A stretch of 64,000 nt of DNA from Hyphobacterium sp. SN044 (GCF_021864465.1 NZ_JAKKUV010000001.1:1-64000), one strand, 5' to 3'. Positions 7,989 to 16,295 are shown, counted from the first letter of the stretch. Program-made: numbers and translations. The notes: generated by a model from the letters alone, not told the origin.

Positions 7989-9005
7989 ATGACCAAGATG
8001 AACATGATCCAGGCGCTGAACTCGGCGCTCGACGTGGCGATGGAAAACGACCCGAACGTCCTCTGCTTCGGCGAGGATGCAGGCTATTTCGGCGGCGTCT
8101 TCCGCGTCACTGCCGGCCTTCAGAAGAAGTACGGGCTCGACCGCTGTTTCGACGCCCCGATCAACGAAGCCGCCATTGCGGCGATGGCCATCGGCATGGC
8201 GGCCAAGGGTCTGCGGCCGGTCGCGGAAATCCAGTTCGCCGACTACATCTTCCCGGCGATCGACCAGATCGTCTCGGAGATGAGCCGCATCCGCTACCGC
8301 TCGGCCGGCCAGTTCACCCAACCCATCGTGGTGCGCTCCCCTTGGGGCGGCGGCATCCGCGGCGGTCAGACCCACTCCATGAGCCCGGAAGCCTTCTTCA
8401 CCCATGTCCCGGGCATCAAGGTGGTGATCCCGTCAAACCCGTATGACGCCAAGGGTCTCCTCCTAGCCTCGATCGAGAGCGACGACCCGATCATCTTCTT
8501 CGAACCGAAGCGGATCTATAACGGCCCCTTCGACGGCCAGGCCGACGGCGCGCTGCAATCCTGGGCCAACCACGCCAAGGGCGAAGTGCCGGAAGGCCAT
8601 TACACGGTCGAACTCGGCAAGGCGGAAGTCGTGCGCGAGGGCACGGCGGTCACCGTCGTCACCTATGGCACGCTGGTCCATGTCGCGCTCGCCGCGGCGG
8701 AGAAATCCGGCATCGACGCCGAGGTGATCGACCTGAAGACGCTCACCCCCTACGACATCGAGACCATCACCGAGTCCGTGAAGAAGACCGGCCGCTGCAT
8801 CGTCGCCAACGAGGCGCCGCGCACGTCCAGCTTCGCCGCCGAACTCGCCGCGCAGATCCAGGAAGACTGCTTCTGGTCGCTGGAAGCGCCGATCCACCGC
8901 ATCGCGGGCTGGGACACCCCCTATCCCCATGCGCATGAATGGTCCTATTTCCCCGGCCAGCAGCGCTTCATCAATGCGATGAAGTCCGTGACGGAGACGG
9001 TCTGA
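7989..9005 (+). CDS. bkdA2: Branched-chain 2-oxoacid dehydrogenase E1 beta subunit
   Basis: The 338-residue protein is a transketolase-type pyrimidine-binding subunit that completes the E1 active site with BkdA1. It has GEDAGYFGGVFRVT and FDAPINEAAIAAMAIG near the N-terminus, RSPWGGGIRGGQTHS in the middle, and a C-terminal transketolase domain with VIDLKTLTPYDIETI and NEAPRTSSFAAELAA. Its length is normal. It lies 3 bases downstream of bkdA1. The gap to the E2 gene (9006-9141) is filled by a mosaic repeat, an unusual position inside an operon. Confidence 0.95.
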   Translation: MTKMNMIQALNSALDVAMENDPNVLCFGEDAGYFGGVFRVTAGLQKKYGLDRCFDAPINEAAIAAMAIGMAAKGLRPVAEIQFADYIFPAIDQIVSEMSRIRYRSAGQFTQPIVVRSPWGGGIRGGQTHSMSPEAFFTHVPGIKVVIPSNPYDAKGLLLASIESDDPIIFFEPKRIYNGPFDGQADGALQSWANHAKGEVPEGHYTVELGKAEVVREGTAVTVVTYGTLVHVALAAAEKSGIDAEVIDLKTLTPYDIETITESVKKTGRCIVANEAPRTSSFAAELAAQIQEDCFWSLEAPIHRIAGWDTPYPHAHEWSYFPGQQRFINAMKSVTETV

Positions 9006-9028
9006 TGGGCCTTTGTGCCCGTGAAAGA

Positions 9029-9117
9029 CACCCCACCCTGACCCTCCCCTCAAGGGGAGGGAATTAGGCGCTGCCCTGCCACTCCCTCCCCCGACGGGGG
9101 AGGGCTGGGGTGGGGGG
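9029..9117. repeat. Mosaic palindromic repeat (CCCTCCCC/GGGGAGGG family) between bkdA2 and bkdB
   Basis: Two hairpins, ccctcccctcaaggggaggg and ccctcccccgacgggggaggg, lie between the outer flanks caccccaccc and gggtgggg, which can also pair. The same building blocks recur at 17956-18100, so this is a dispersed element. It fills almost all of the 136-bp gap between two co-directional genes and could act as an RNA stem in the operon transcript. Confidence 0.75.
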
Positions 9118-9141
9118 CGTTTTTCGGAACCGAGGTTCGAG

Positions 9142-10476
9142 ATGACGGAATACCGCTACAAGCTTCCTGACGTGGGCGAAGGCGTCGTCGAGGCGGAAAT
9201 CGTCGAATGGCGCGTGAAGGTCGGCGACACGGTCGTCGAGGACCAGCCCGTCCTCGACGTGATGACCGACAAGGCCACCGTCGAAGTGCCCTGCGCCGTG
9301 AACGGCAAGGTCACCAAGATCGTCGGCGAACCCGGCGACGTGATCCCGGTCGGCACCGAAATCCTTTTCATCGAGACCGATGCGGCCACCGCCGCCGCGG
9401 CGGAGGAAGAGGAAGGCGAAGCCCCGAAGGCTGAAGACGATGTTCCTCCCCCGCCTGCGGGGGAGGTGTCGACGAAGTCGACGGAGGGGGGAAAGTCTTC
9501 CGAAGAGAAATCCCCCCCTCGGCCGGCAGAGCCGGCCACTCCCCCCGCAAGCGGGGGGAGAAAAGCACTGACGACCGCGTCCTCCGGTCAGCGCCCGCTG
9601 GCCAGCCCGGCCGTGCGACAGCGCGCCCTGGAGCTGGACGTCGATCTCGCTGCCGTGCCGGGCACGGGTCCGGCGGGGCGGATCACGCACAACGATCTTG
9701 ATGACTTCATCGCCGCCGGCGGCCGCCTGATCTCGAAGACGGGCGGGGGCGGGCATGCGGGCCGCGCGCCGCGCACCGGCGTCGAGGAAAAGAAGGTCAT
9801 CGGCCTCCGCCGCAAGATCGCGGAAAACATGCAGAAGGCGATGCGCGACATTCCGCACATCGCCTATGTCGAGGAAATCGACGTCACCGCGCTCGAGGAT
9901 CTGCGCCAGCATCTGAACGCCACCAAGCGTGACGATCAGCCCAAGCTGACCTTCATTCCCTTCCTCGTCGCGGCCCTGTGCAAGGCGCTGCCCGGCACGC
10001 CGCAGGCCAACGCCCATTACGATGGCGAGGCTGGCGTGCTGAAGCAGTTTGAGGGTGTCCACATGGGCATCGCCGCGGCGACGCCGAACGGCCTCATGGT
10101 CCCGGTTATCCGCCACGCCGAGGCGATGGATGTGTGGGAGATCGCCGCCGAACTCGGCCGTCTCGCCAAGGCCGCCCGCGACGGCAAGGCGGCGCGCGAC
10201 GAGCTGTCCGGTTCGACCATTACCATCACCTCTCTGGGCGCGATCGGCGGCCTCGTGACGACCCCGGTGATCAATGCGCCGGAGACGGCCATCATCGGCG
10301 TCAACAAGATGCAGGAACTCCCGCGCTTCGACGCGGCGGGCCGCGTCGTGCCGCGCAAGCTGATGAACCTCTCCTCCAGCTTCGATCACCGCATCGTCGA
10401 CGGCTATGACGCCGCGGTCCTGATCCAGAAGGTGAAGTCCTACCTCGAAAACCCGGCGACGCTGTTCATGGCGTAG
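9142..10476 (+). CDS. bkdB: Branched-chain 2-oxoacid dehydrogenase E2 (lipoamide acyltransferase)
   Basis: The 444-residue protein transfers the acyl group from E1 to CoA. A single lipoyl domain (1-78) carries K44 in MTDKATVEV. A linker follows (80-150), then the peripheral E3/E1-binding domain (about 153-190, PAVRQRALELDVDL to GRITHNDLDDF). The catalytic domain (about 213-444) has H416 and D420 in SFDHRIVDG. The linker is odd: residues about 101-142 are encoded by a mosaic palindromic repeat also found outside genes at 54083. It stays in frame and yields a Pro/Ser/Lys-rich stretch, compatible with a flexible swinging arm. The partner E3 gene is 2.8 kb downstream. Confidence 0.95.
   Translation: MTEYRYKLPDVGEGVVEAEIVEWRVKVGDTVVEDQPVLDVMTDKATVEVPCAVNGKVTKIVGEPGDVIPVGTEILFIETDAATAAAAEEEEGEAPKAEDDVPPPPAGEVSTKSTEGGKSSEEKSPPRPAEPATPPASGGRKALTTASSGQRPLASPAVRQRALELDVDLAAVPGTGPAGRITHNDLDDFIAAGGRLISKTGGGGHAGRAPRTGVEEKKVIGLRRKIAENMQKAMRDIPHIAYVEEIDVTALEDLRQHLNATKRDDQPKLTFIPFLVAALCKALPGTPQANAHYDGEAGVLKQFEGVHMGIAAATPNGLMVPVIRHAEAMDVWEIAAELGRLAKAARDGKAARDELSGSTITITSLGAIGGLVTTPVINAPETAIIGVNKMQELPRFDAAGRVVPRKLMNLSSSFDHRIVDGYDAAVLIQKVKSYLENPATLFMA
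9443..9565. repeat. Mosaic palindromic repeat inserted in frame inside bkdB
   Basis: The segment opens with ttcctcccccgc-tgcgggggagg and continues with cgacgaagtcg and gaggggggaaa. It ends atccccccctcg, a gc-rich hairpin, then cactccccccgcaagcgggg. The free-standing copy at 54083-54190 has the same blocks in the same order. Between the apparent boundaries the insert is 123 bases, a multiple of three. It encodes part of the linker between the lipoyl and E3-binding domains. Exact boundaries need a family alignment. Confidence 0.8.
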
Positions 10477-10481
10477 GGTGC

Positions 10482-10707
10482 TTCTCCCTCTCCCCTCGGG
10501 GGAGAGGGAACACGCCGCATCTTTCCCGCCATTCACCGCAAAAATTGACGTTTCCCGGACGGCGCAGCCGGTCCGGGATCCAGTCCGGACCCCGGTCTTC
10601 GCTTCGCGAAACCGGGGAGCGTCGGTTCAACTGCCCTGCCGTCATCCCGATGAAAATCGGGATCCAGAGAAGCGGTGAATCTGGATTCCGGCTTTCGCCG
10701 GAATGAC
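10482..10707. repeat. Mosaic repeat cluster filling the 302-bp gap after bkdB
   Basis: The gap 10477-10778 has no gene. It holds a ccctctcccctcgggggagaggg hairpin (from 10484) just after the bkdB stop, which may end the bkd transcript. A tcccggacggc...ccggtccggga hairpin (about 10553) and a ccccggt...accgggg hairpin follow. Then comes a BIME-like pair: gtcatcccgat...atcgggatccag (about 10641) and ctggattccgg...ccggaatgac (10681-10707). The last two occur in the same order at 53185 and 42341. Confidence 0.75.
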
Positions 10708-10778
10708 GATGCTCACACCAACGTGAATCGCCTGCGCCGCTGACCATGGCAATTTCCCTGTCAGAAGAGGGGAGTGCC

Positions 10779-11366
10779 ATGAAAACCATCCTGACCGCCG
10801 CCCTGTTGAGCCTCGCCGCCGCGCCCGCCTTCGCGCAGGTGACCGGCGCGGAAACCCGCCGCTGTGGCGATTACGGCCAGCCCGCCGAGGGCATGCCGGA
10901 AGAGTTCGGCCAGTTCGCCTTCCTGATCGGCGATTTCGACGTCGGCTCCGAGCCCTGGGATGCCGAGACCGGCAGCTGGGGCGAACCGCAATACTACGCG
11001 CGCTGGAACGGCTATTACGGCTTCGGCGGCCGGGCGATCTTCGACGAGTGGTATGACCCGGGCTACGGCTATCGCGACGGGTCCGGCGCCGGGATCAATA
11101 TCCGCCTCTGGGACGCCGCCTCCGGCCAGTGGCACACCGCCTGGCACTACACCGCGAACAACGAGGTCCGCGAGCTTCGACAGGTAGTCCGCGAGGACAG
11201 CCTGATGTGGCTTTGGCAGGTCTATCCGGAAGCGCCCGAACGCCGGGTTTTCTTTGAAATCTACGAGGATGGCGAGTGGGCCCGTATCAGCCAGGTCCAG
11301 GACGAAGCGACGGGTGAATGGGTCAACAGCGTGCGTCTTCACGCCCGCCCGGCCAATTGCGGCTGA
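10779..11366 (+). CDS. Secreted protein of unknown function (DUF1579-like pattern)
   Basis: The 195-residue protein starts at ATG 10779 after gaggggag; a signal peptide ends AFAQ at residue 20. The mature part begins with a Cys (RRCGDYG) and ends with one (ANCG), possibly a disulfide. It reads QFAFLIGDFDVGS and then Trp/Tyr-rich strands (YYARWNGYYGFGGRAIFDEW, WHTAWHYTANNEV). The 'fLiGdw' opening and beta-rich pattern recall DUF1579-type lipocalin-like proteins, a weak resemblance. It is preceded by the repeat cluster, so it probably has its own promoter. Confidence 0.7.
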   Translation: MKTILTAALLSLAAAPAFAQVTGAETRRCGDYGQPAEGMPEEFGQFAFLIGDFDVGSEPWDAETGSWGEPQYYARWNGYYGFGGRAIFDEWYDPGYGYRDGSGAGINIRLWDAASGQWHTAWHYTANNEVRELRQVVREDSLMWLWQVYPEAPERRVFFEIYEDGEWARISQVQDEATGEWVNSVRLHARPANCG

Positions 11367-11439
11367 TCGGCATCCGCCTGTTGCGATCGGCGGAAATCGG
11401 GCTAGGTGCGCGTATCCTGACTTGAGGAAGCGCTTCGCC

Positions 11440-12306
11440 ATGCCCCACATCTTCCCGGACCCGCAACGTTCTGGTGCCTTCCGTCTGCCGGATGGCCGTC
11501 GTCTGGCCTGGCACGAATGGGGCCCGCGGGACGGCGCGCCCGTCCTCTTCATGCCCGGTGCGGGGACGAGCGGCCGGCTCGGCTTCGCACTCGAGCATCT
11601 GGACGAACTTGAGGTCCGCCTCATCGGCATCGATCGGCCCGGCCTCGGAGGCTCCGACCCCGACCCTGGCAAGACTCTCGACAGCGTCGCCGGCGATATC
11701 GGCGCCTTCATTGCGGCGGAGTTCACCTCGTCGGTCCGCGCCGTCGGCTATTCGCAAGGCGCGCCTTTTGTGCTCGCCCTGGCCGCCCAGGGCCATGTCA
11801 CGGCCTTGACGCTGGTCGCCGGGCAGGACGATTTCGCAAACAAGAACACCCGCGCCCTTCTGCCGGACTTTGTCGCCGAAATGTGCGAGCGGATCGAAAC
11901 TGAACCCGAGAGCGTGGCGCGCGAAGTGGCGCAGGCGGATCCGGACTGGCTGCGAAACTTCATCATCGAGACATCGCACAGGGATGACGCGGCCCTCTAT
12001 TCTGCCGAGCCTTTCGCCTCCGCTTTTGCGGCAGCGCTCCAGACCGGCTTTGCGCAAGGCTCCGCCGGCTATGTCCGCGACCTCCTTATCGCCGCAGGCC
12101 GCTGGCCGTTCGCCGCCGAGGACATCACCATCCCGGTCGATCTCTGGTACGGGCTCGACGATGCCAGCCCCGTCCATTCTCCGGACTTCGGCGAGACCCT
12201 CTCGCGTCGTTTTCCCCGCGCATCGCTTCACCAGATCGAAGGCGAAGGCGGACGAATTCTGTGGACGCGGGGTGCCGACATCCTTCGCCTGCTGGTGAAC
12301 CGCTAG
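11440..12306 (+). CDS. Alpha/beta-hydrolase, canonical His position not found
   Basis: The 288-residue cytoplasmic protein starts at ATG 11440; the longer frame overlaps the upstream gene. GRRLAWHEWGP, a PGAGTSGRLG oxyanion region and GIDRPGLGGSDP are followed by the nucleophile elbow GYSQGAP. GLDDASPVHSP supplies the acidic residue. Where the catalytic His is expected (normally GxGH near the C-terminus), the sequence reads EGEGGRILWT, so the His appears absent; HQIEGEGG has one six residues earlier. Either the enzyme uses another His or it is catalytically altered. The substrate cannot be inferred. Confidence 0.8.
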   Translation: MPHIFPDPQRSGAFRLPDGRRLAWHEWGPRDGAPVLFMPGAGTSGRLGFALEHLDELEVRLIGIDRPGLGGSDPDPGKTLDSVAGDIGAFIAAEFTSSVRAVGYSQGAPFVLALAAQGHVTALTLVAGQDDFANKNTRALLPDFVAEMCERIETEPESVAREVAQADPDWLRNFIIETSHRDDAALYSAEPFASAFAAALQTGFAQGSAGYVRDLLIAAGRWPFAAEDITIPVDLWYGLDDASPVHSPDFGETLSRRFPRASLHQIEGEGGRILWTRGADILRLLVNR

Positions 12307-12373
12307 AACGCTCGACCGGAACCGCGCCGCGCGCCCGGCGTTCACCTCCCAAGTCATAAAGGGAGTTTGAATC

Positions 12374-12592
12374 ATGGGCGCTTTCGGAATTTTCCTGATC
12401 GGCACCGTCCTCGCCGTCGCGGGGGTCAGCTATGGCCTCTACGCGGTCGGCGTCGGCACGACCTGGATCGTGGTCGCGGACCTGATCATTGTCGGGATTG
12501 CGGTCGCCTCGGGCGCGGGTCTGACCAGACGGCGCAAGTCCGACACGACACAGGTCAATGTCGAGGCGAGCGACTCGTCCTCCGGCAACTGA
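12374..12592 (+). CDS. Small two-helix membrane protein
   Basis: The 72-residue protein has two hydrophobic segments (about 4-26 and 30-50) and a polar tail beginning TRRRKSDTTQ. An aaagggag sequence lies just upstream of the ATG at 12374. No family is recognised. The codon pattern and ribosome-binding site support it as real. It lies 67 bases after the hydrolase gene and could be co-transcribed with it. Confidence 0.6.
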   Translation: MGAFGIFLIGTVLAVAGVSYGLYAVGVGTTWIVVADLIIVGIAVASGAGLTRRRKSDTTQVNVEASDSSSGN

Positions 12593-12690
12593 CGCGGGAG
12601 TTTTCTCTGATGAGGGGCGTCCGGCCCCGCCGGGCAGACCTCACCAGCAATCCCTCCCTTGCGTTACGGGCAAATTCAGGCTGACGGGCG

Positions 12691-13131
12691 TTACAACCGG
12701 CGCTGTGATTGCAGGGGACGCAGGAAGTCGGGCCAGTCGGCCTCGAACGACTTCAGCCACTTTCGTGCCGATTCCCGGTCGCGAAAAATTTCCAGATCAT
12801 AAGCGCCATCGACGAACGGCATCGATTGCCAATCCCTCAGCACGGGTTCAATGCGGGTGTCCTCTGCCACCCAGGCGACCTTGTAGTCTGGCCCGCGCAG
12901 CGCGTGAAGGCGCTCCACTTCGTTGCGGAACGCTTGCCGGAGTTTCTTGAGACTCATCCCCGACGGATCGGAACCCTCTTCCACGATCACCAGCAAATTC
13001 ATGCCGGTGCGCCAACGCGTACCGTAAAACAATTCGGCATGCATGTCTTCGATTGTCCGGGACGAAAGCTCTCCGCTCAGGCGAACTTCGACAATGTTTC
13101 CTGAACATGGAAAATCGATTTTGCAGGGCAT
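12691..13131 (-). CDS. SpoIIAA-like (STAS-related) cytoplasmic protein
   Basis: The 146-residue protein follows the SpoIIAA-like pattern: an early strand (NIVEVRLSGELSSRTI), a central KVAWVAEDTRIEPVLRDWQ and a C-terminal LEIFRDRESARKWL. Proteins of this family are small single-domain STAS relatives with mostly unknown roles. The gene lies alone on the minus strand between plus-strand genes, and a more A/T-rich stretch (13132-13262) precedes its start. ATG 13131 is the only sensible start. Confidence 0.7.
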   Translation of the reverse strand: MPCKIDFPCSGNIVEVRLSGELSSRTIEDMHAELFYGTRWRTGMNLLVIVEEGSDPSGMSLKKLRQAFRNEVERLHALRGPDYKVAWVAEDTRIEPVLRDWQSMPFVDGAYDLEIFRDRESARKWLKSFEADWPDFLRPLQSQRRL

Positions 13132-13325
13132 AACAGCAGTCCATTATAATCTATAACGTCGATAATTCCATATGATGTTTCAAATGCGGCAGAATATTCT
13201 TCAATTCGCGCATGGCGGGTATGAATATTCGACGTGACACGAGAATTACTGCCTTGCATCGCGCCCCTTCCTTTGATGGCGCTCCCCGGTTAAACCGGCG
13301 CCTGAATTGAAACGAGGGCTTCGGA

Positions 13326-14744
13326 ATGAACCATTTGTCCTGTGACGTCCTGGTCGTCGGTGGCGGTCCGGGCGGATATCCCGCAGCGATCCGCGCGGGC
13401 CAGCTGGGCCTCGACACTATCATCGTCGACCGCGACGGTCTGGGCGGCACCTGCCTCAACCGGGGCTGCATCCCGTCGAAAGCTTTCATCCACGCCGCGA
13501 CGAAATACGCCGAGATGATGGAACATGTCGGTGACGGCGCGCTAGGTATTTCCCTGTCCGAAGCGCCGAAATTCGACATGGCCGGCCTGACCGGCTGGAA
13601 GGACATCATCGTCAAGAAGCTGACCGGCGGCGTCGCCCAGCTTCTCAAGGCCGCCAAGGTCCGGGCGATCGACGGCTGGGCGAAGTTCGAGGACGCCAAG
13701 ACCTGCCTCGTCGAGACCTCGGACGGCGAGACGGTGAAGATCACGGCTCAGAATGTCGTCCTGGCGACGGGCTCGATCGAGGTCGAACTGCCCTTCCTGC
13801 CCTTCGGCAAGAACGTCATCGGTTCCACCGGCGCGCTCGAACTCACCGAGTTACCGAAGAAGCTGGTCGTGGTCGGGGCGGGCTATATCGGCCTCGAACT
13901 CGGCATCGCCTTCCGCAAGCTCGGTTCCGAAGTCACCTTCATCGAGGCGCTCGACCGTATCCTGCCGCTCTACGACAAGGAACTGGTTCGCCCGGTCACC
14001 CGCTGGCTGAAAGAGCACAAGGTCGACGTCCAGCTGTCCTGCAAGGCCAAGGGCGTGGTCGAGGAGGGCGGAAAGACCTTCCTCGAATACGAGGACGCCA
14101 AGGGCGAAACCCAGAAGATCGAGGCCGACGCCATCCTCGTCGCGGTCGGCCGCAAACCGCTGACCGAGGGCTGGGGTCTCGACAAGATGGGCATCCCGCT
14201 GACGGGCAAATACATCAAGGTCAATGAGCGCTGCGAGACCGGCATGCGCGGCGTCTACGCCATCGGCGACCTCGCCGGCGAACCGCTGCTGGCCCACCGC
14301 GCCACGGCCCAGGGCGAGCGCGTCGCCGAGATCATCGCCGGTCACAAGGCGGCCTTCGATCCGGTCTCCATCGCCGCGGTCTGCTTCACCGAACCGGAAC
14401 TGGTCGGCGTCGGCCTGTCGCCGGACGAGGCGAAGGAGAAGGGCGAGACCGTCATCACCGGCAAATTCCCGCTCGCCGCGAACGGCCGTTACCTCTCGAT
14501 GGAGGGCGGCACGGACGGCGGCTTCATCCGCGTCACGGCGCGCGAGAGCGACCATGTCATCCTCGGCATCCATGCCGTCGGCAAGCATGTCTCGGAACTG
14601 TCGGGCGAGTTTGCCCTGGCGATCGAGATGGGCGCACGCCTCGAAGACGTCGCCGGCACGGTCCATGTCCACCCGACGTTGACCGAAGGCCTTGCCGAAG
14701 CCTGCCTCGCCGCGCTCGGCCATCCGATCCACATCTCGGCCTGA
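13326..14744 (+). CDS. lpdA: Dihydrolipoamide dehydrogenase (E3)
   Basis: The 472-residue FAD/NAD enzyme reoxidises the lipoyl arm of E2. An N-terminal GGGPGGYPAA FAD motif, the redox pair C43/C48 in GGTCLNRGCIPSK, an NAD-binding VVGAGYIGLELG, and the C-terminal HVHPTLTEG with the active-site His are all present. The variant GYPAAIRAGQLGLDT matches E3 proteins of branched-chain complexes (BkdC/Lpd-Val type). Four small unrelated genes separate it from bkdB, one on the opposite strand, so it needs its own promoter, probably in 13132-13325. The thioesterase gene starts 4 bases after its stop. Confidence 0.95.
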   Translation: MNHLSCDVLVVGGGPGGYPAAIRAGQLGLDTIIVDRDGLGGTCLNRGCIPSKAFIHAATKYAEMMEHVGDGALGISLSEAPKFDMAGLTGWKDIIVKKLTGGVAQLLKAAKVRAIDGWAKFEDAKTCLVETSDGETVKITAQNVVLATGSIEVELPFLPFGKNVIGSTGALELTELPKKLVVVGAGYIGLELGIAFRKLGSEVTFIEALDRILPLYDKELVRPVTRWLKEHKVDVQLSCKAKGVVEEGGKTFLEYEDAKGETQKIEADAILVAVGRKPLTEGWGLDKMGIPLTGKYIKVNERCETGMRGVYAIGDLAGEPLLAHRATAQGERVAEIIAGHKAAFDPVSIAAVCFTEPELVGVGLSPDEAKEKGETVITGKFPLAANGRYLSMEGGTDGGFIRVTARESDHVILGIHAVGKHVSELSGEFALAIEMGARLEDVAGTVHVHPTLTEGLAEACLAALGHPIHISA

Positions 14745-14748
14745 TCCC

Positions 14749-15183
14749 ATGACGACCGGGTTGGGGGCGAAATCCTATGAAACCGCCTTCCGGACGCGCC
14801 GCATCGCGCAGCCGGACGACATCGATTTCATGGGTCACGTCAACAACCTCGTCTATCTGCGCTGGGCGGCAGAAGTCGCCGGCGAGCACTGGATGACGGT
14901 GGCGTCGGACGAGATGCAGGCCAAAGGGCTCTGGGTCGTCCTCCGGCACGAGATCGACTATCGCGGCGAGCTGGTCGAAGGCGACGAGGTCGAAGTCTCG
15001 ACCTGGCTGGGCGAGGCGAAGGGCGCGCGTTATGGCCGCCATATCGACATCCGCAAGCCCGGTGCGGCCAAGCCGTCGGCTTCGGTCCACACCGTCTGGG
15101 GCTATATCGACACTGCGACGCGCCGCCCGAAACGCGTGCCGCCGGAAGTGTTTGAAACTTTTGGTCTCACTCCCGAAGGCTAG
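14749..15183 (+). CDS. Hotdog-fold acyl-CoA thioesterase (4HBT type)
   Basis: The 144-residue protein carries DFMGHVNNLVYLRWAAEV near the N-terminus, the 4-hydroxybenzoyl-CoA thioesterase signature with the catalytic Asp region and the helix-start HVNN. Strands then follow as in FabM/YbgC-type single-hotdog enzymes. ATG 14749 begins 4 bases after the lpdA stop, so it is translated with lpdA. It may clear branched-chain acyl-CoAs, an inference from position. Its stop overlaps that of the convergent gene at 15180. Confidence 0.85.
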   Translation: MTTGLGAKSYETAFRTRRIAQPDDIDFMGHVNNLVYLRWAAEVAGEHWMTVASDEMQAKGLWVVLRHEIDYRGELVEGDEVEVSTWLGEAKGARYGRHIDIRKPGAAKPSASVHTVWGYIDTATRRPKRVPPEVFETFGLTPEG

Positions 15184-15632
15184 CGAGCCTCGCTGATTTC
15201 CAGCACCGCCCGCGCGTCCCCGTCCTTCGCGCCGACCCAGATCGCATATTCGCCCGCTGCCGGGCCGTTGAACACGATCTGCGGGTCATTGCCGCCCGCG
15301 CCATTGTCGTCGCAATGCCAGTTTCCGTCGGGTCCATGCACGACCAGAACCGTGTCGAACACCGAATCCGCGGCGATGGTCAGCGCCGAGCCACCGGCGC
15401 GGTAGTCGATCCGGAAGTCCGGCGCGATCGCGATCAGTCCGGTGCAACCGTCACCGAGATCACTCGCGTCCACCGTGCCGCCCGCCGTCAGATTGACGCT
15501 CAGCGGATTGGGTTCGAACCCGGCTTCCAGCGTGGTCTGGCCATAGGTCGCATCGAAGCGCGGCTGCTGTGCCTCCGCGCTGGCGGTCATCGCCGCGGCC
15601 GTGACGGTCAGCAAAATCGTCAGTCTGGTCAT
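15180..15632 (-). CDS. Secreted PPC-domain-like protein, paralog 1 of 3
   Basis: The 150-residue protein has a signal peptide ending AEAQ (about residue 21). A single beta domain reads TLEAGFEPNPLSVNLTAGG, APDFRIDYRAG, HGPDGNWHCDDNGAGG and PAAGEYAIWVGA. This is the pattern of small bacterial pre-peptidase C-terminal (PPC)-like domains, with two Cys probably disulfide-bonded. It aligns along its full length with the next two genes but is the most diverged. A ggggag lies before ATG 15632, and tataac is present upstream. It lacks the leader shared by the other two. Confidence 0.75.
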   Translation of the reverse strand: MTRLTILLTVTAAAMTASAEAQQPRFDATYGQTTLEAGFEPNPLSVNLTAGGTVDASDLGDGCTGLIAIAPDFRIDYRAGGSALTIAADSVFDTVLVVHGPDGNWHCDDNGAGGNDPQIVFNGPAAGEYAIWVGAKDGDARAVLEISEAR

Positions 15633-15700
15633 GGGTTTCTCCCCTGCAGATGACAATTAGTTAATGTATAACATTGCGGCCAGAATGAGGTACGCAAACG

Positions 15701-15732
15701 AAAACGGCCCCGCCAGAGGGCGGGGCCGTCGT
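15701..15732 (-). terminator. Rho-independent terminator after paralog 2
   Basis: On the minus strand acggccccgcc pairs with ggcggggccgt around ctct, then tttt follows. It lies 21 bases past the stop of the gene at 15753. A near-identical terminator follows paralog 3 at 16348, showing that gene plus terminator were duplicated as a unit. Confidence 0.9.
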
Positions 15733-15752
15733 CATTCCGGAATGCGGTCGGA

Positions 15753-16214
15753 TTAGAAGCCGAGTTCGGAAATCCGCAGCGTCGCGTTGTGATTGCCGCC
15801 GCTGTAGGAGCCGATCCAGATGTCATACTGGCCCGACATCGGACCGTAGAACTGGATCGCCGGGTTCAGATTGCCGCCCGAGTCATCGTCGCAATGCCAG
15901 CTGCCGTCCGGCGCGTTGATGATCAGCGTGGTGTCGCCGCCGGAGATCGCCGAGAAGAACAGGTCGAAGCTGCCGGCCTGGTAGTTCAGACGGAAGTCCG
16001 GCGCGTCGGTGATCGTGCCGCGGCAATTGCCGCCGATCGTCATGCTGGAATCGATATTGCCGCCAGAGAGGATCTGGACCGTGTACGGATCCGGCGTGAA
16101 ACCGGCGGTCAGGCTCACCGAACCGAAATTCGGGTTGAGCGAGAAATTCTGCGCGGACGCGTCCGCAGCGAAGAACGCGGCAGAAGCCGCGGCCACCGCA
16201 AGGAGGGATTTCAT
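15753..16214 (-). CDS. Secreted PPC-domain-like protein, paralog 2 of 3
   Basis: The 153-residue protein has a signal peptide ending ASAQ at residue 22. Its domain reads LTAGFTPDPYTVQILSGG, DAPDFRLNYQAG, NAPDGSWHCDDDSGG and GPMSGQYDIWIGS, with a C-terminal ATLRISELGF. It is closely similar to paralog 3 and less so to paralog 1. The two Cys (in NCRG and HCDD) are conserved in all three. Short secreted single-domain proteins of this kind have no known activity; the PPC fold usually tethers or shields proteases, which are absent here. An aaggag precedes ATG 16214. Confidence 0.78.
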   Translation of the reverse strand: MKSLLAVAAASAAFFAADASAQNFSLNPNFGSVSLTAGFTPDPYTVQILSGGNIDSSMTIGGNCRGTITDAPDFRLNYQAGSFDLFFSAISGGDTTLIINAPDGSWHCDDDSGGNLNPAIQFYGPMSGQYDIWIGSYSGGNHNATLRISELGF

Positions 16215-16255
16215 GGAAAAAGCCTTTCAGGACTTGGATTGAAACGCACGGAACC

Positions 16256-16295
16256 CCGGTCGGACAGTCCCCTCGCGACCGGTGAACGGGTTTCC
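16256..16295 (-). promoter_or_regulatory. Conserved 5' leader hairpin of paralog 2
   Basis: On the minus strand this leader reads ggaaacccgttcaccggtcg, then cgaggggactgt, then ccgaccgg. CCGGTCG and CGACCGG form a 7-bp stem. The same 40 bases, with one inserted base, precede paralog 3 at 16895-16935. Conservation of a non-coding leader at near identity while the genes themselves differ suggests function or recent duplication. Confidence 0.6.

Noticed and set aside
9442-9570. Frameshift or sequencing error in bkdB at the GC-rich segment
   Set aside because: The frame is open and continuous from the lipoyl domain to the E3-binding domain, and the same block order occurs elsewhere in the window, so the segment is a real insert.
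12558-12950. 130-codon plus-strand frame overlapping the STAS-like gene
   Set aside because: It overlaps the end of the small membrane protein gene and is antisense to a better supported gene; its composition is shadow-like.
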